Of a DNA stretch of 64,000 bases, positions 24,618-33,525 are shown piece after piece. The stretch is from DATJGF01 sp035495315. GTDB taxonomy: Bacteria; Verrucomicrobiota; Verrucomicrobiia; Limisphaerales; UBA8199. Where the stretch lies: positions 4,979 through 68,978 of the forward strand of contig DATJGF010000021.1 in assembly GCA_035495315.1 (NCBI GenBank). The letters run 5' to 3'. The notes beneath the pieces are model-generated. The model did not search any database. It was not told the origin of the DNA and worked only from the letters and a program-made list of their open reading frames with translations. The first letter of the stretch is position 1. The number at the start of each line of letters is the position of its first letter. Made by a program: the position numbers and the translations under genes.

Positions 24618-26126
24618 ATGAATAAAGGCAAAATCGTCCAGGTAGTCGGCGCGGTGGTGGATGTGGAATTCGAGGGAAAGGTCCCCGGTATCCACAATGC
24701 CCTGCTCGTCGAGTTTGAGGTCGCAAAGCAGCCTGTAAAATTGACCCTCGAAGTGCAACAGCAACTGGGCGATCGCTGCGTGCGGACCGTCGCGATGGCC
24801 AGCACCGAAGGCCTCGAACGCGGTCTGGAGGTCGCCGATACTGGCAAACCTATCTCCATGCCTGTTGGCGATGGGGTCATGGGCCGCATATTCGACGTGA
24901 CGGGAAACCCAGTCGATGAACGGGGGCCGGTCAAAGCCGATAAGTTTTATCCGATTCACCGTCCGGCGCCGACGCTGGAGGATCAGTCGCCGTCACCTCA
25001 GGTGCTGCCCACCGGCATCAAGGTGATCGATTTGATCTGCCCATTCCTGAAGGGGGGCAAGGTCGGTGCCTTCGGTGGTGCGGGGGTGGGTAAAACGGTC
25101 GTCATTATGGAGCTCATCAACAATATTGCCAAGCTCCACGGAGGGGTATCAGTGTTTGCCGGTGTCGGCGAACGCAGCCGCGAAGGCAATGATCTCTACC
25201 ACGAAATGTCCGAAGCCGGCGTGATCAAGCAGGATAACCTCGCCGAATCGAAAATCGCGCTGGTGTACGGTCAAATGAACGAGCCGCCCGGCGCCCGCCT
25301 GCGCGTCGCGCTGGCCGGCCTGGCAATCACTGAGTATTTTCGCGACGAGAAAAACCAGGACGTATTGTTGTTTATCGATAACATTTTCCGGTTTTCTCAG
25401 GCGGGTTCCGAGGTCTCTGCCTTACTGGGCCGCACGCCGAGCGCCGTCGGTTACCAGCCGACCCTCGCCAGCGAAATGGGCGCACTGCAGGAGCGAATCA
25501 CGTCGACCAAAAAAGGCTCGATCACCTCTTTCCAGGCGGTTTACGTCCCGGCCGATGACCTGACCGACCCGGCGCCGGCGACCACCTTCGCACATCTGGA
25601 CGCGACCATCGTTCTCGAGCGGTCAATCGCAGAGTTGGGCATCTATCCGGCAGTCGATCCGCTCGCCTCAACTTCCCGGGCCCTGGCGCCGGAGATCGTC
25701 GGGCAGGAGCACTACGAAGTCGCACGCGGGGTTCAGCGCGTCTTGCAGCGCTACAAAGACCTCCAGGACATCATCGCGATATTGGGCATGGACGAATTGT
25801 CGCCGGAGGACAGGCTGACGGTGTTCCGCGCACGGAAGATTCAAAGATTCCTCAGCCAGCCTTTCAGCGTAGCGCAGGTGTTTACGGGCACCGAAGGCAA
25901 GCAAGTTCCGGTGGAGGATACAGTGCGCGGCTTTAAGGAGATCCTCGAGGGCAAACATGACGAGGTGCCGGAAACCAATTTTTACATGAAAGGCGGAATT
26001 GCGGAGGTTGAGGCTGCACCCGGCGCGGAACGAGGCAACACTGCAGAAACCGCCAAACCCAGAGGGATGCAACCCGCGGAGGCCAAACCAGCGGCCAAAG
26101 GCAAGGGAGAACCAGTTGGAAAGTGA
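24618..26126 (+). CDS. atpD: F1Fo ATP synthase subunit beta
   Basis: The catalytic subunit, 502 residues. Marks: N-terminal GKIVQVVGAVVDVEF, Walker A GGAGVGKTVVIMEL, the catalytic Glu in GERSREGNDLY, Walker B DVLLFIDNIFRF, and the tail block VAQVFTGTEGKQVPVE. It is about 30 residues longer than most, owing to an Ala/Pro/Glu/Lys-rich tail after the usual end (from about residue 470, AAPGAERGNTAETAKP). The tail looks disordered. ATG 24618 fits the family. Confidence 0.97.
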   Translation: MNKGKIVQVVGAVVDVEFEGKVPGIHNALLVEFEVAKQPVKLTLEVQQQLGDRCVRTVAMASTEGLERGLEVADTGKPISMPVGDGVMGRIFDVTGNPVDERGPVKADKFYPIHRPAPTLEDQSPSPQVLPTGIKVIDLICPFLKGGKVGAFGGAGVGKTVVIMELINNIAKLHGGVSVFAGVGERSREGNDLYHEMSEAGVIKQDNLAESKIALVYGQMNEPPGARLRVALAGLAITEYFRDEKNQDVLLFIDNIFRFSQAGSEVSALLGRTPSAVGYQPTLASEMGALQERITSTKKGSITSFQAVYVPADDLTDPAPATTFAHLDATIVLERSIAELGIYPAVDPLASTSRALAPEIVGQEHYEVARGVQRVLQRYKDLQDIIAILGMDELSPEDRLTVFRARKIQRFLSQPFSVAQVFTGTEGKQVPVEDTVRGFKEILEGKHDEVPETNFYMKGGIAEVEAAPGAERGNTAETAKPRGMQPAEAKPAAKGKGEPVGK

Positions 26127-26186
26127 AACTACGAAGAGCCGGACGCGAACCTGTTGAACAGTTCCTAACGAGCAATCTGACCCACC

Positions 26187-26597
26187 ATGGCGAGTACATT
26201 AAAACTCCAAATCATCACGCCAGACGCGACGGCGTATTCCGACGACGTGGAGATGGTCACTCTGCCGGGCGTCGAAGGGCAAATGGGTATTTATCCGCTT
26301 CACGTCCCGCTGATGACACAGATGGTACCCGGTGAAATCATCGTGCGCAAAGACGGTCACGACTACTTCCTGGCCGTCGGCGAAGGCTTAATCGAAGTGA
26401 CCGGCGACCACGTTGCTATCCTGACCGATCTGGCTGTGGCAGCCGAGCACATTGACGAGGCCAAAGTCGAAGAAGCGCGGCGGCGCGCCGAAGCCCGCCT
26501 TCAGGAGAAGTTATCAGATGAGGAAGTGGCAGCCGTCAACGGTTCCATCGCGCGCGCGCTGGCACAACTGCACGTGAAGCGACGGCACCACCAGTAA
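26187..26597 (+). CDS. atpC: F1Fo ATP synthase subunit epsilon
   Basis: The last gene of the operon. The 136-residue product has the N-terminal beta-sandwich (LKLQIITPDATAYSDDVEMV, then LPGVEGQMGIYPLHVPLMT) and the two-helix C-terminal part (AKVEEARRRAEARLQEKL) that can brake the rotor. Its start lies 60 bp after the atpD stop. An out-of-phase frame from 26123 is a shadow. Confidence 0.94.
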   Translation: MASTLKLQIITPDATAYSDDVEMVTLPGVEGQMGIYPLHVPLMTQMVPGEIIVRKDGHDYFLAVGEGLIEVTGDHVAILTDLAVAAEHIDEAKVEEARRRAEARLQEKLSDEEVAAVNGSIARALAQLHVKRRHHQ

Positions 26598-26606
26598 TGC
26601 GTTACG

Positions 26607-26626
26607 ACATCAGAATGGCCTGATGT
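26607..26626 (+). terminator. Short hairpin after atpC
   Basis: ACATCAG (26607-26613) pairs with CTGATGT (26620-26626) across a 6-nt loop, ten bases after the atpC stop. There is no T-run, so it may be only a weak or partial terminator for the ATP synthase operon. Confidence 0.35.
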
Positions 26627-26697
26627 ATGAAGACAGGGGCGGAGGGCAAAAGTTCACCTGCAAACCGGACTAACCCAGGCGCCAGCTCGGCCGGGCA

Positions 26698-27585
26698 TTA
26701 CCGGTGCCCACCACCATGACCGCCGCCACCATGGCCACCGCCGCCATGAGAAACCGAGGCAAAACTTGCGCCACCACGAGAGCCGCCGGAAAACCCACTC
26801 GGGCGCGATGCAGTGTGGGATCCTGCGTAGCCTCCATGATATCCGGAAGTTCCACGATAGCCGACGTAAGCCCCATGATATCCGCCGTGGGAATAGGAAC
26901 CCCCGTGGTAGCCACCACCATGACCGTAGTAACCACCACCATGACCGTAATGACTGTAGGGATAGCAGTAGCCTCCATGGCCATAGTAAGGATAGCAATA
27001 ATGCCCGCCGTAGTACCCGCAGTAATAAGGATAATAATATCCATAATAGCCGCCCCAATACGGATAATAATACGAGGAATAATAAGGATAATAGGAGGGA
27101 TAGTAGCTGGATTCCGGATATACATATACCGGCTGGCTCGCGGCTGCGGCGTTCGGGTCATAAACCATTTGCCCGGTGCCATAATTCGCCGACATCGCTT
27201 GCGGCGCTACCGCGGGTGGTGTGGGCCCCGCCCCCGCCGTAGTCGCTCTCTGGTTTTGCTGCAGCATGGCCGTCAAAACGGCATCCGACACACCTTGGTT
27301 TTTCAATTCAATGATCTCGGCTGCATTCAGATTGTACCCCCTGCCCGAATGGCCAATGAACGCAACAATTGTCCGTTCGTCGACCTTGGCCTTGACAAGC
27401 TTCAGGACGTCGGCAACTTCAGCAGACCATTGCGGGACCGGCGCAGGCTCCGCAGGGTTGGTTTCAATAATGACAGGTGTGCCTGGCGGGGAATCCGTCG
27501 CCGCGGAAACTTTTTCGATAGCGGGGGCAGTAAAGATCGATCCGAAGAAGGCCACGATCAGGCCTGCGAGAATGGTGGTTTTCAT
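26698..27585 (-). CDS. Exported protein with Tyr/Gly/His-rich C-terminal half
   Basis: The 295-residue product has a signal peptide (MKTTILAGLIVAFFGSIFTA), then a folded-looking part (about residues 50-115) with SAEVADVLKLVKAKVDERTIVAFI and an LNAAEIIELKNQGVSDAVL helix pair. From about residue 155 to 230 it is almost only Tyr, Pro, Gly, Ser and His (runs such as YYPYYSSYYYPYWGGYYGYY), and it ends in Gly/His repeats (GGGGHGGGGHGGGHR). The His-rich tail could bind metals and the Tyr-rich part could cross-link or form a matrix; both are guesses. It is convergent with atpC. The long plus-strand frame over it is a shadow. Confidence 0.75.
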   Translation of the reverse strand: MKTTILAGLIVAFFGSIFTAPAIEKVSAATDSPPGTPVIIETNPAEPAPVPQWSAEVADVLKLVKAKVDERTIVAFIGHSGRGYNLNAAEIIELKNQGVSDAVLTAMLQQNQRATTAGAGPTPPAVAPQAMSANYGTGQMVYDPNAAAASQPVYVYPESSYYPSYYPYYSSYYYPYWGGYYGYYYPYYCGYYGGHYCYPYYGHGGYCYPYSHYGHGGGYYGHGGGYHGGSYSHGGYHGAYVGYRGTSGYHGGYAGSHTASRPSGFSGGSRGGASFASVSHGGGGHGGGGHGGGHR

Positions 27586-27620
27586 AATATCGCTGCCTGT
27601 ACTCCGTTAACCTATTCTCA

Positions 27621-29063
27621 ATGCCCCCGGAGGTCAAGTCTAACTGGGATGTTAGTCTCTTGAAAGGATTATCACCGTTGCCGCTCAACCTTAAACGCTT
27701 CTTTGCGCGCGGCCCCGAGATTATCCGGGCCGAGCAGGTATTCGTGCGGGAGGTGCCACTGCAGGAGCTCGGGCTGACTTTACTTTTTGTTCTGTTCGCC
27801 GCCGTGTGGCTGGTTTTCTCGGCCGACGCCCTTACCTGGGCGACAGGAAGTCCGTTGGAATCACCGGCCCTGCAGACGATGCGCGGGATCAACTTCGTTT
27901 TCACCACCGGCATCGTGCTTTATCTCGTGTTGCGTCGCACCTTCCGTACGCGACGCGCCGCCCAGGAAGCTTCGCGACTAAACCAGGAGCGTTTCGAGTC
28001 AGCCGCACTTGCCACAACGGACGCGATTTGGGATTTGAATCTCGAAAGCAAACTCTTCTGGTGGAGCGACGGCATGCAAAAAAACTTTGGCTACCCGGCA
28101 GACGAGGTCTCTTCCAGTTTCGATTGGTGGCATCAACGAGTGCACCCCGAGGACCGGGTGCGCGTGGTTGACTCTATCCGCAAAGTGGTCGAAAGCGGGG
28201 GTCGCAACTGGACGGGCGAATACCGCTTTCGCCGACGCGACGGCAGTTACGCCATCGTGATGGATCGGGGCTATATCATCCCCGACGCGGCGGGCAAACC
28301 GACGCGGCTGGTCGGTGGTTTGAGCGATGTCTCCGAACGTCGATTGGCGGAAAAAGCGCTCGAGAAATCGAGGCAGCAGCTTCGAGCCCTCACCGCTCGG
28401 CTGCAGGCGGGACGGGAAGAGGAACGGGCCGTAGTGGCGCGCGAAATTCATGACGACCTGGGCCAGGTTTTGACGGCGCTGAAACTCGAACTGGACTGGC
28501 TGGAACGTGAGATTGGCAAACAGCCAGGCGACGTGGTACTCAATAGATTCCTCGAACGCGTGGTGGAGAGCCAGGAGTTAGTGACGGGGGCAATGCAAAG
28601 CGTGCAGCGAATCGCGACCGACCTCCGCCCGGCCTTGCTAGATAACCTCGGTCTGGCTGAAGCGTTGCGCGAAGAGGGCCGCCGTTTCCAGGAGCGAAGC
28701 GGCACCACTTGCGACCTGCGGTTGCCGCCGGAACCACTCAACGTTTCTCCCGAGGCCGCAATCGCGATCTTCCGGGTCTTTCAAGAAGCGCTGACGAACG
28801 TCGTTCGCCACGCGCAAGCGTCGGGGGTCAAGGCAGAACTCGAGCGCAGCGCCAATCAAATCATCTTGCGAATAGAAGACAACGGCCGGGGCATCCCGCC
28901 TCAGGCACTCGATGATCCCAGCTCGCTCGGTTTGCTGGGAATGGCTGAACGCGCCTCCGCTCTGGGCGGTCAGGTGGCCGTCGCACCTCTCACCCCCCAA
29001 GGCACCCGGGTTATATTACAACTCCCCTGCCTTGGCTCGCAGGAACCTGATCGGCGACTATGA
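27621..29063 (+). CDS. NarL-type sensor histidine kinase with PAS domain
   Basis: A 480-residue membrane kinase. Two hydrophobic segments (about residues 50-72 and 88-104) anchor it. A PAS domain follows (about 115-245, ATTDAIWDLNLESKLFWW, WWHQRVHPEDR). The HisKA_3 phosphoacceptor block is VAREIHDDLGQVLTALKLEL (His near residue 275). The HATPase domain has FRVFQEALTNVVRHA with the N-box and DNGRGIPP, then LGLLGMAERASALGG. It overlaps the next regulator gene by four bases (ATGA), so they form one two-component system. The stimulus is unknown. The start is uncertain: ATG 27621 leaves only 35 bp to the divergent gene, and a TTG at 27660 is possible. Confidence 0.9.
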   Translation: MPPEVKSNWDVSLLKGLSPLPLNLKRFFARGPEIIRAEQVFVREVPLQELGLTLLFVLFAAVWLVFSADALTWATGSPLESPALQTMRGINFVFTTGIVLYLVLRRTFRTRRAAQEASRLNQERFESAALATTDAIWDLNLESKLFWWSDGMQKNFGYPADEVSSSFDWWHQRVHPEDRVRVVDSIRKVVESGGRNWTGEYRFRRRDGSYAIVMDRGYIIPDAAGKPTRLVGGLSDVSERRLAEKALEKSRQQLRALTARLQAGREEERAVVAREIHDDLGQVLTALKLELDWLEREIGKQPGDVVLNRFLERVVESQELVTGAMQSVQRIATDLRPALLDNLGLAEALREEGRRFQERSGTTCDLRLPPEPLNVSPEAAIAIFRVFQEALTNVVRHAQASGVKAELERSANQIILRIEDNGRGIPPQALDDPSSLGLLGMAERASALGGQVAVAPLTPQGTRVILQLPCLGSQEPDRRL

Positions 29064-29692
29064 CAAAAATCCTTATTGCTGATGACCATGAATTGGTCAG
29101 ACGTGGACTCTGCCAAATCCTGGCCGAAGCTTTTCCCCAGCGCGTTATCGGAGAAGCCGTCGATGCGCGGCAAACGCTGCAAGCCGCTGAGCGGGAATCC
29201 TGGGATATCGTTCTGCTCGATATCAACATGCCAGGCCGCAATGGCCTCGAGGTGTTGCAGGATGTTAAGCGGTTGTATCCCCGGCTGCCGGTGGTGGTGC
29301 TGAGCGCATTTCCTGAGAAAGATTATGCGCTGCGCGCTTTCAAACTGGGAGCCGCCGGCTACATCTCCAAGCAGAGCGCATCGGACGAACTTATTGCGGC
29401 CGTCAAGAAGGCGCTATCAGGGGGACGCTACATCACACCCTCATTGGCAGAGGCTCTTGCTGCCACCGTCGCTGGAGAAGCCGCGGCCTCACCTCACGAA
29501 CTGCTCTCCAACCGTGAATTGCAGGTGCTGCGCCATGTTGCCCTGGGCAAACCCTTGAAGGAAATCGCGGCGGAACTGAGCCTGAGCGAAAAGACCATTG
29601 GGACTTACCGGCTGCGGATTGCGCAGAAGCTCGGGCTGGGGACCAATGTGGAGATCGCCCGCTACGCGCTGCGGCATCATTTGGTGGACTGA
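29060..29692 (+). CDS. NarL/FixJ-family response regulator
   Basis: The 210-residue partner of the upstream kinase. The receiver domain (1-120) has the acidic pair in LIADDHELVRRGL, the phosphoacceptor Asp in DIVLLDINMPG (about residue 54), the Ser of VVVLSAFPEKDYA and the Lys in AAGYISKQS. The LuxR-type helix-turn-helix lies at about 145-205 (LSNRELQVLRHVALGK, LKEIAAELSLSEKTIGTYR). All phosphorylation residues are present. A perfect palindrome follows 18 bp after the stop. Confidence 0.94.
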   Translation: MTKILIADDHELVRRGLCQILAEAFPQRVIGEAVDARQTLQAAERESWDIVLLDINMPGRNGLEVLQDVKRLYPRLPVVVLSAFPEKDYALRAFKLGAAGYISKQSASDELIAAVKKALSGGRYITPSLAEALAATVAGEAAASPHELLSNRELQVLRHVALGKPLKEIAAELSLSEKTIGTYRLRIAQKLGLGTNVEIARYALRHHLVD

Positions 29693-29710
29693 TCCTTGGA
29701 GTAATCTCGT

Positions 29711-29730
29711 TGTCAGGTGAACACCTGACA
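29711..29730. promoter_or_regulatory. Perfect palindrome after the regulator gene
   Basis: TGTCAGGTG and CACCTGACA (29711-29719, 29722-29730) are perfect 9-bp arms around AA. Dyad symmetry with a 2-bp centre looks more like an operator than a terminator, as no T-run follows. The remaining gap to 30073 (29731-30073) shows no gene I can support. Confidence 0.4.
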
Positions 29731-30073
29731 GGGCGTCAGGCGATTACCGCGCCGCACTTTCAGCCTGCCTCTATCTGTTCTAATGCTTCGAGGCAGCGCA
29801 CCTTGGCTGCATGCAAAAGCGGTCTAATCAGCTGAGAATTCAGCTTTCCAGTTTTCAAGATTTTAGCTGGCCGGCGACGATCCGAGTTCGAGCCGCAACA
29901 TACCGCGCGGCTCCTCGTACCTCCTCGGTCCTCCCGGCCAGCCCTTTCTCGCAAAAGAAACCGGCACGCGTGCTGCGCAGCCTCGAAGTCCTCCGCCAGC
30001 GACCTTCGCGCCGGGCTTACAACTGGTTGGACCGGAATCAAAAGGCAGCAATCACGCTGGTCTCTCACTGAGC

Positions 30074-30499
30074 ATGAGCCCTCTCAACAATCCAAGCCAG
30101 CTCGGCAACCCTCGATTGCGAGTTTTATTGGCTGATGGAACGCAGGTCTCAGGCAATCAATTCACCGAAGCTTTGCAAGCTCTCAACTTTGTTGAAATCG
30201 TCGGCTCGGTCAAAACCAGTGATCAGGCGTTGGACCTTTTTTTCAAACTGCGGCCGCAGGCGCTAGTGGTTTCAATCATCCTGCCAAAGCAGGACGGCAT
30301 GGAGGTGCTGCGATGCATTAAACGGGCCGCTCCTAACTGTGACGTGATTCTTTTGAGTCACGCGCCTAACACGTTCCTTGAGCAAGCTGGAAGTTTATTG
30401 GGGGCGACCGGCCTTTGTTCGGTCCATGATGGCGTTGATCAGCTGCAAAGATTGCTCTACTCCTGTTGGCAGCGCAGATTCGTCGGCAGCGAGGTCTAG
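30074..30499 (+). CDS. Receiver-like protein without a phosphorylation site
   Basis: The 141-residue product has the shape of a receiver domain (LRVLLADGTQVSGNQFTEAL, ALDLFFKLRPQALVVSIILPKQDGMEVL shortened: LVVSIILPKQDG, VILLSHAPNTF, ATGLCSVHDG) but no output domain. The phosphoacceptor Asp before the IxLP motif is replaced by Ser, the Thr/Ser-Ala pair reads SHA, and the conserved Lys is missing. It therefore probably cannot be phosphorylated and may act as a stand-in or binding partner for the kinase/regulator pair just upstream. Coding status is supported by the clear fold; function is inferred. Confidence 0.75.
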   Translation: MSPLNNPSQLGNPRLRVLLADGTQVSGNQFTEALQALNFVEIVGSVKTSDQALDLFFKLRPQALVVSIILPKQDGMEVLRCIKRAAPNCDVILLSHAPNTFLEQAGSLLGATGLCSVHDGVDQLQRLLYSCWQRRFVGSEV

Positions 30500-30515
30500 C
30501 GATCGCCTCTTCACC

Positions 30516-31769
30516 TCACGCGTTAGCCGCCTTCGGTTTCTGAACTGCCGTACCGGTTTCCTTTAGAAAGCACGTGAGAACCAAGGCTATCAGAATGCCG
30601 TAGATCAGGGGCTTGAACCCGGCCTGGTAGTGCTCCAGTCCCAGATTGTCCGCCCCTTCAGCGACTTGCACCAACCTAGCGCCAAACACCGGCCCCAGCA
30701 GAGCGCTGAAGGTAAAATTGAGGAAATTTATCACGCCGGTCGCCGATCCGCCCAACTCCGGCGGGTTGGCTTCCTTGATCACCGTGTAGGGTAACATCGC
30801 GGCGCCGGAAGCAATCCCCATGATGATTCCCACCACCGGGCCCCGCAAAACGCTCGGGTCCCCAAAAAGGACCCAGACGAGTGAAGCCAACAAGACGAGT
30901 GTAGCCCCGAGGATGACCGGTTTGCGTCGGCCAAGCCGATCAGAAATGAACCCAAGCAAAGGGCACCCGACCATCCATCCCAGCGGAACGGTGGCGGCCA
31001 GCGAGACCGCTTGCTCATACTCGCGTCCACGGGCTTCCTGCAGAAACCGCACACCCCAGGTCATTCCGAAAATGGTCGTCGGAATGAACAGCAGGCCGGC
31101 AATGAAACCGCATAAGAGCGATTGTGGGTTGAATAATACCCGCTTTAAAGAATTGAATACGGCCGCGAATCCGGCGGTTTTATCGTTTCCGCCTCGAAGA
31201 TCTTCCTTTGGCAGAAACGCCAACAGACACGCGCTAATCCCCAAGCCGAGGACTCCGGCGTAGATCCAAAAATGTCCCCAGGAAAGTCCTCGCTGGATTA
31301 GTGGTCCGACCAGGAATTGGCCCGCCGAGCCACCCGCCATGCCGAACATCTGTGTCGCGCCGATGAACGATGCGGCACACGAGGCTGGAAAGTTGCGTGT
31401 GATCAGATAGACGGCTCCAACAAGGGCAAATACACCACCGGCACCCTGAAGAAACCGACCGACATTGGCGGCGATAACATTCCCTGTTCCGAATAGTATG
31501 GCACCGACGCCGACCAGAGCCGCCCCGATGGGAATGACGCGCTTTGCTCCCAGCCGATCAATCGCCGCTCCGGCAACCAGGCTGAACGGGGAGTAACCGT
31601 AATAGAACATCCCCACCACCGCGGAGACCCCGAGCGCGCTGAGGCCAAAGGCGTCGGACAATTGCGGCATCATGACGCTCGGCGCGGAGCGCAAAGCATA
31701 CTGGTAGAAGTAATACACAGCCACCAGCAGCCACGCCAGAACCGCCGTAACCGAAATTCGCGCGCCCAT
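30516..31769 (-). CDS. MFS transporter
   Basis: A 417-residue protein with about 12 membrane spans. The loop 2-3 motif is present as AGAAIDRLGAKRVIPIG, and a second copy after span 8 reads FISDRLGRRKPVI. N-terminal QYALRSAPSVMMPQL resembles the anion/organic-acid-type MFS members, but the substrate cannot be read. It starts 21 bp after the serine dehydratase stop and is the last gene of the minus-strand fermentation cluster, so transport of serine, lactate or another organic acid is a reasonable guess. The C-terminus of the gene is convergent with the receiver-like gene. Confidence 0.88.
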   Translation of the reverse strand: MGARISVTAVLAWLLVAVYYFYQYALRSAPSVMMPQLSDAFGLSALGVSAVVGMFYYGYSPFSLVAGAAIDRLGAKRVIPIGAALVGVGAILFGTGNVIAANVGRFLQGAGGVFALVGAVYLITRNFPASCAASFIGATQMFGMAGGSAGQFLVGPLIQRGLSWGHFWIYAGVLGLGISACLLAFLPKEDLRGGNDKTAGFAAVFNSLKRVLFNPQSLLCGFIAGLLFIPTTIFGMTWGVRFLQEARGREYEQAVSLAATVPLGWMVGCPLLGFISDRLGRRKPVILGATLVLLASLVWVLFGDPSVLRGPVVGIIMGIASGAAMLPYTVIKEANPPELGGSATGVINFLNFTFSALLGPVFGARLVQVAEGADNLGLEHYQAGFKPLIYGILIALVLTCFLKETGTAVQKPKAANA

Positions 31770-31790
31770 GTGCTACGCTTGGCTCGGTTC

Positions 31791-33404
31791 TTAGCACAGC
31801 ACCAGGTTTGCCGCCAATCCGCCCTCGCTCGTTTCTTTGTATTTGGCACTCATGTCCCGGCCGGTTTCCGCCAAGGTCTTGATCGTGGTGTCGAGATCGA
31901 CGCGGTGCCGGGTCTCAATTTCATTGCTGGCGATCATAAAGGCAGTCCACGCTTTCACCGCGCCAAAAGCGCAGCGTTCGATACAAGGGACCTGGACGTA
32001 CCCGGCGACCGGGTCACAAGTCAAACCAAGGTGATGTTCGAGCGCTGACTCGGCAGCATTCTCGAGGGTTTGGGGGGTGCTATCCATCGCTTGCGCGATG
32101 AACGCCGCCGACATCGCCGAGGCGACCCCAATCTCGGATTGACAGCCCCCTTCCGCACCGGAAAGCGTCGCGTTGTGCTTGCACAAGTAACCAATTGCAG
32201 CACCGGCCAGCAATCCCTCCCGGACCTTTGTCATCGGCAACTTCCGCTTGCTTTCCACCAGGGCATACACGATCGCCGGCATCACTCCCGCCGAACCGCC
32301 GGTCGGCGCCGTAATCACCAAATGGCCTCGCGCGTTTTCCTCCGAAGCCGCCAGCGCGCACGCCGACACCAGTCCGATGGCACGATCACTTTCATATTTG
32401 TCGTCCTGGGCCCGAGCCCAAACCGTCGCCGCCTTTGTGTGCAGCTTGATTGGTCCCGGTAAAACGTCGTCTTTCAGAGACAGACCCGTTTTCACAGTCG
32501 CTAGCATTGCCCCGGCGATCTTATCCAAAAACGCGTTAATCTGTTCCTCGCTTTTGCCCGACACGGCCTTCTCATTAGCCATGATTACCTGCGCGATTGA
32601 CAATTTATTGTTTTCAGCGTGCTGGCGTAGTTGCTTCATCGTTTCATAGGGATACTTTGGCTGGCCCTTTTTGGGAGGCTCATAGCCTTTCCATTCGATG
32701 AAGCCGCCCCCGACAGAATAATACTCCAATTCGTAGAGGACCTGATCGCCCGCCAGCAATTTGCAGGTCATGGTATTGGGGTGCGGAAATTCGCCTTTCG
32801 GCGAATCGTAAATAATGTCAGCGAGAGATAGACTGAACGTCTTGTCGCCGAGCTTGAGTGGATAGGTTTGGCCTGGCTTTGCTCTCATCTCATCAAGGAA
32901 AAGCGGGTCGACTGTCGCCGGCTCCTTGCCGAGCAAGCCCGCCAGCGACGCGCGCTCGGTGCCATGCCCCTTACCTGTGGCGCTCAAGCTCCCATAAAGG
33001 TGGACCTTGAGACCGGTCGCCTTGGCAAGTTGGTCGGGCGGCAGTTTGGTGCATCGTTGATAAAAATCGTATGTAATCCGCATCGGCCCGATCGTGTGCG
33101 AGCTCGAGGGGCCCGGACCGACCTTATAAAATTCATCGATCACGGTCATGATCGGACCCTTGGATTGCTTGACGATATTCAGGTTTGGATCCAGAGACGT
33201 GCCCAGCCTCCCGGCTGCGGCTTCCTTGGTTGCTTGTTGCGCCCGCGCCTCGGGTGTCATCGTCTTCCCGGTCATCACCAGGGCCGCGCCAATCACGGCG
33301 TTACGCATCAGAAAGGACCGGCGGTTGATGTTCGAAGGGATCGCTGATTCCGCCGTGAGCGCGGAAGGAGCCGCATCCTGATCAGTTGTTTGTGAATTAT
33401 TCAT
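31791..33404 (-). CDS. sdaA: L-serine dehydratase with a Tat signal
   Basis: Deaminates L-serine to pyruvate and ammonia with a [4Fe-4S] cluster. The catalytic part begins at about residue 86 (MTVIDEFYKVGPGPSSSHTIGPM) and has the PSSSHT substrate loop, SATGKGHGT, TAPTGGSAGVMPAI, the cluster-region Cys in SGAEGGCQSEIG and the pair in LTCDPVAGYVQVPCIER. In front lies an 85-residue extension with a textbook Tat signal: NRRSFLMRNAVIG (Arg28-Arg29), a hydrophobic stretch, and an ARAQQ cleavage site. Export of a folded Fe-S serine dehydratase would be unusual, since the enzyme is normally cytoplasmic. The gene follows pflA after 121 bp. Confidence 0.92.
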   Translation of the reverse strand: MNNSQTTDQDAAPSALTAESAIPSNINRRSFLMRNAVIGAALVMTGKTMTPEARAQQATKEAAAGRLGTSLDPNLNIVKQSKGPIMTVIDEFYKVGPGPSSSHTIGPMRITYDFYQRCTKLPPDQLAKATGLKVHLYGSLSATGKGHGTERASLAGLLGKEPATVDPLFLDEMRAKPGQTYPLKLGDKTFSLSLADIIYDSPKGEFPHPNTMTCKLLAGDQVLYELEYYSVGGGFIEWKGYEPPKKGQPKYPYETMKQLRQHAENNKLSIAQVIMANEKAVSGKSEEQINAFLDKIAGAMLATVKTGLSLKDDVLPGPIKLHTKAATVWARAQDDKYESDRAIGLVSACALAASEENARGHLVITAPTGGSAGVMPAIVYALVESKRKLPMTKVREGLLAGAAIGYLCKHNATLSGAEGGCQSEIGVASAMSAAFIAQAMDSTPQTLENAAESALEHHLGLTCDPVAGYVQVPCIERCAFGAVKAWTAFMIASNEIETRHRVDLDTTIKTLAETGRDMSAKYKETSEGGLAANLVLC

Positions 33405-33525
33405 ATTACATTGGTTTTATTTTTCTTGTTACAAGACTTCAGCACGGAACGGAAGATTTCAGCCACGATGCAACGCACCGCGAAAAATCGAGCGAGAACC
33501 AAAGCGAGCAAGTGCAGGTCATAGC

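Noticed and set aside
26704..27663. 319-codon plus-strand frame
   Set aside because: It is the antisense of the Tyr/Gly/His-rich gene; the Ile/Arg/Met-rich translation mirrors those codons.
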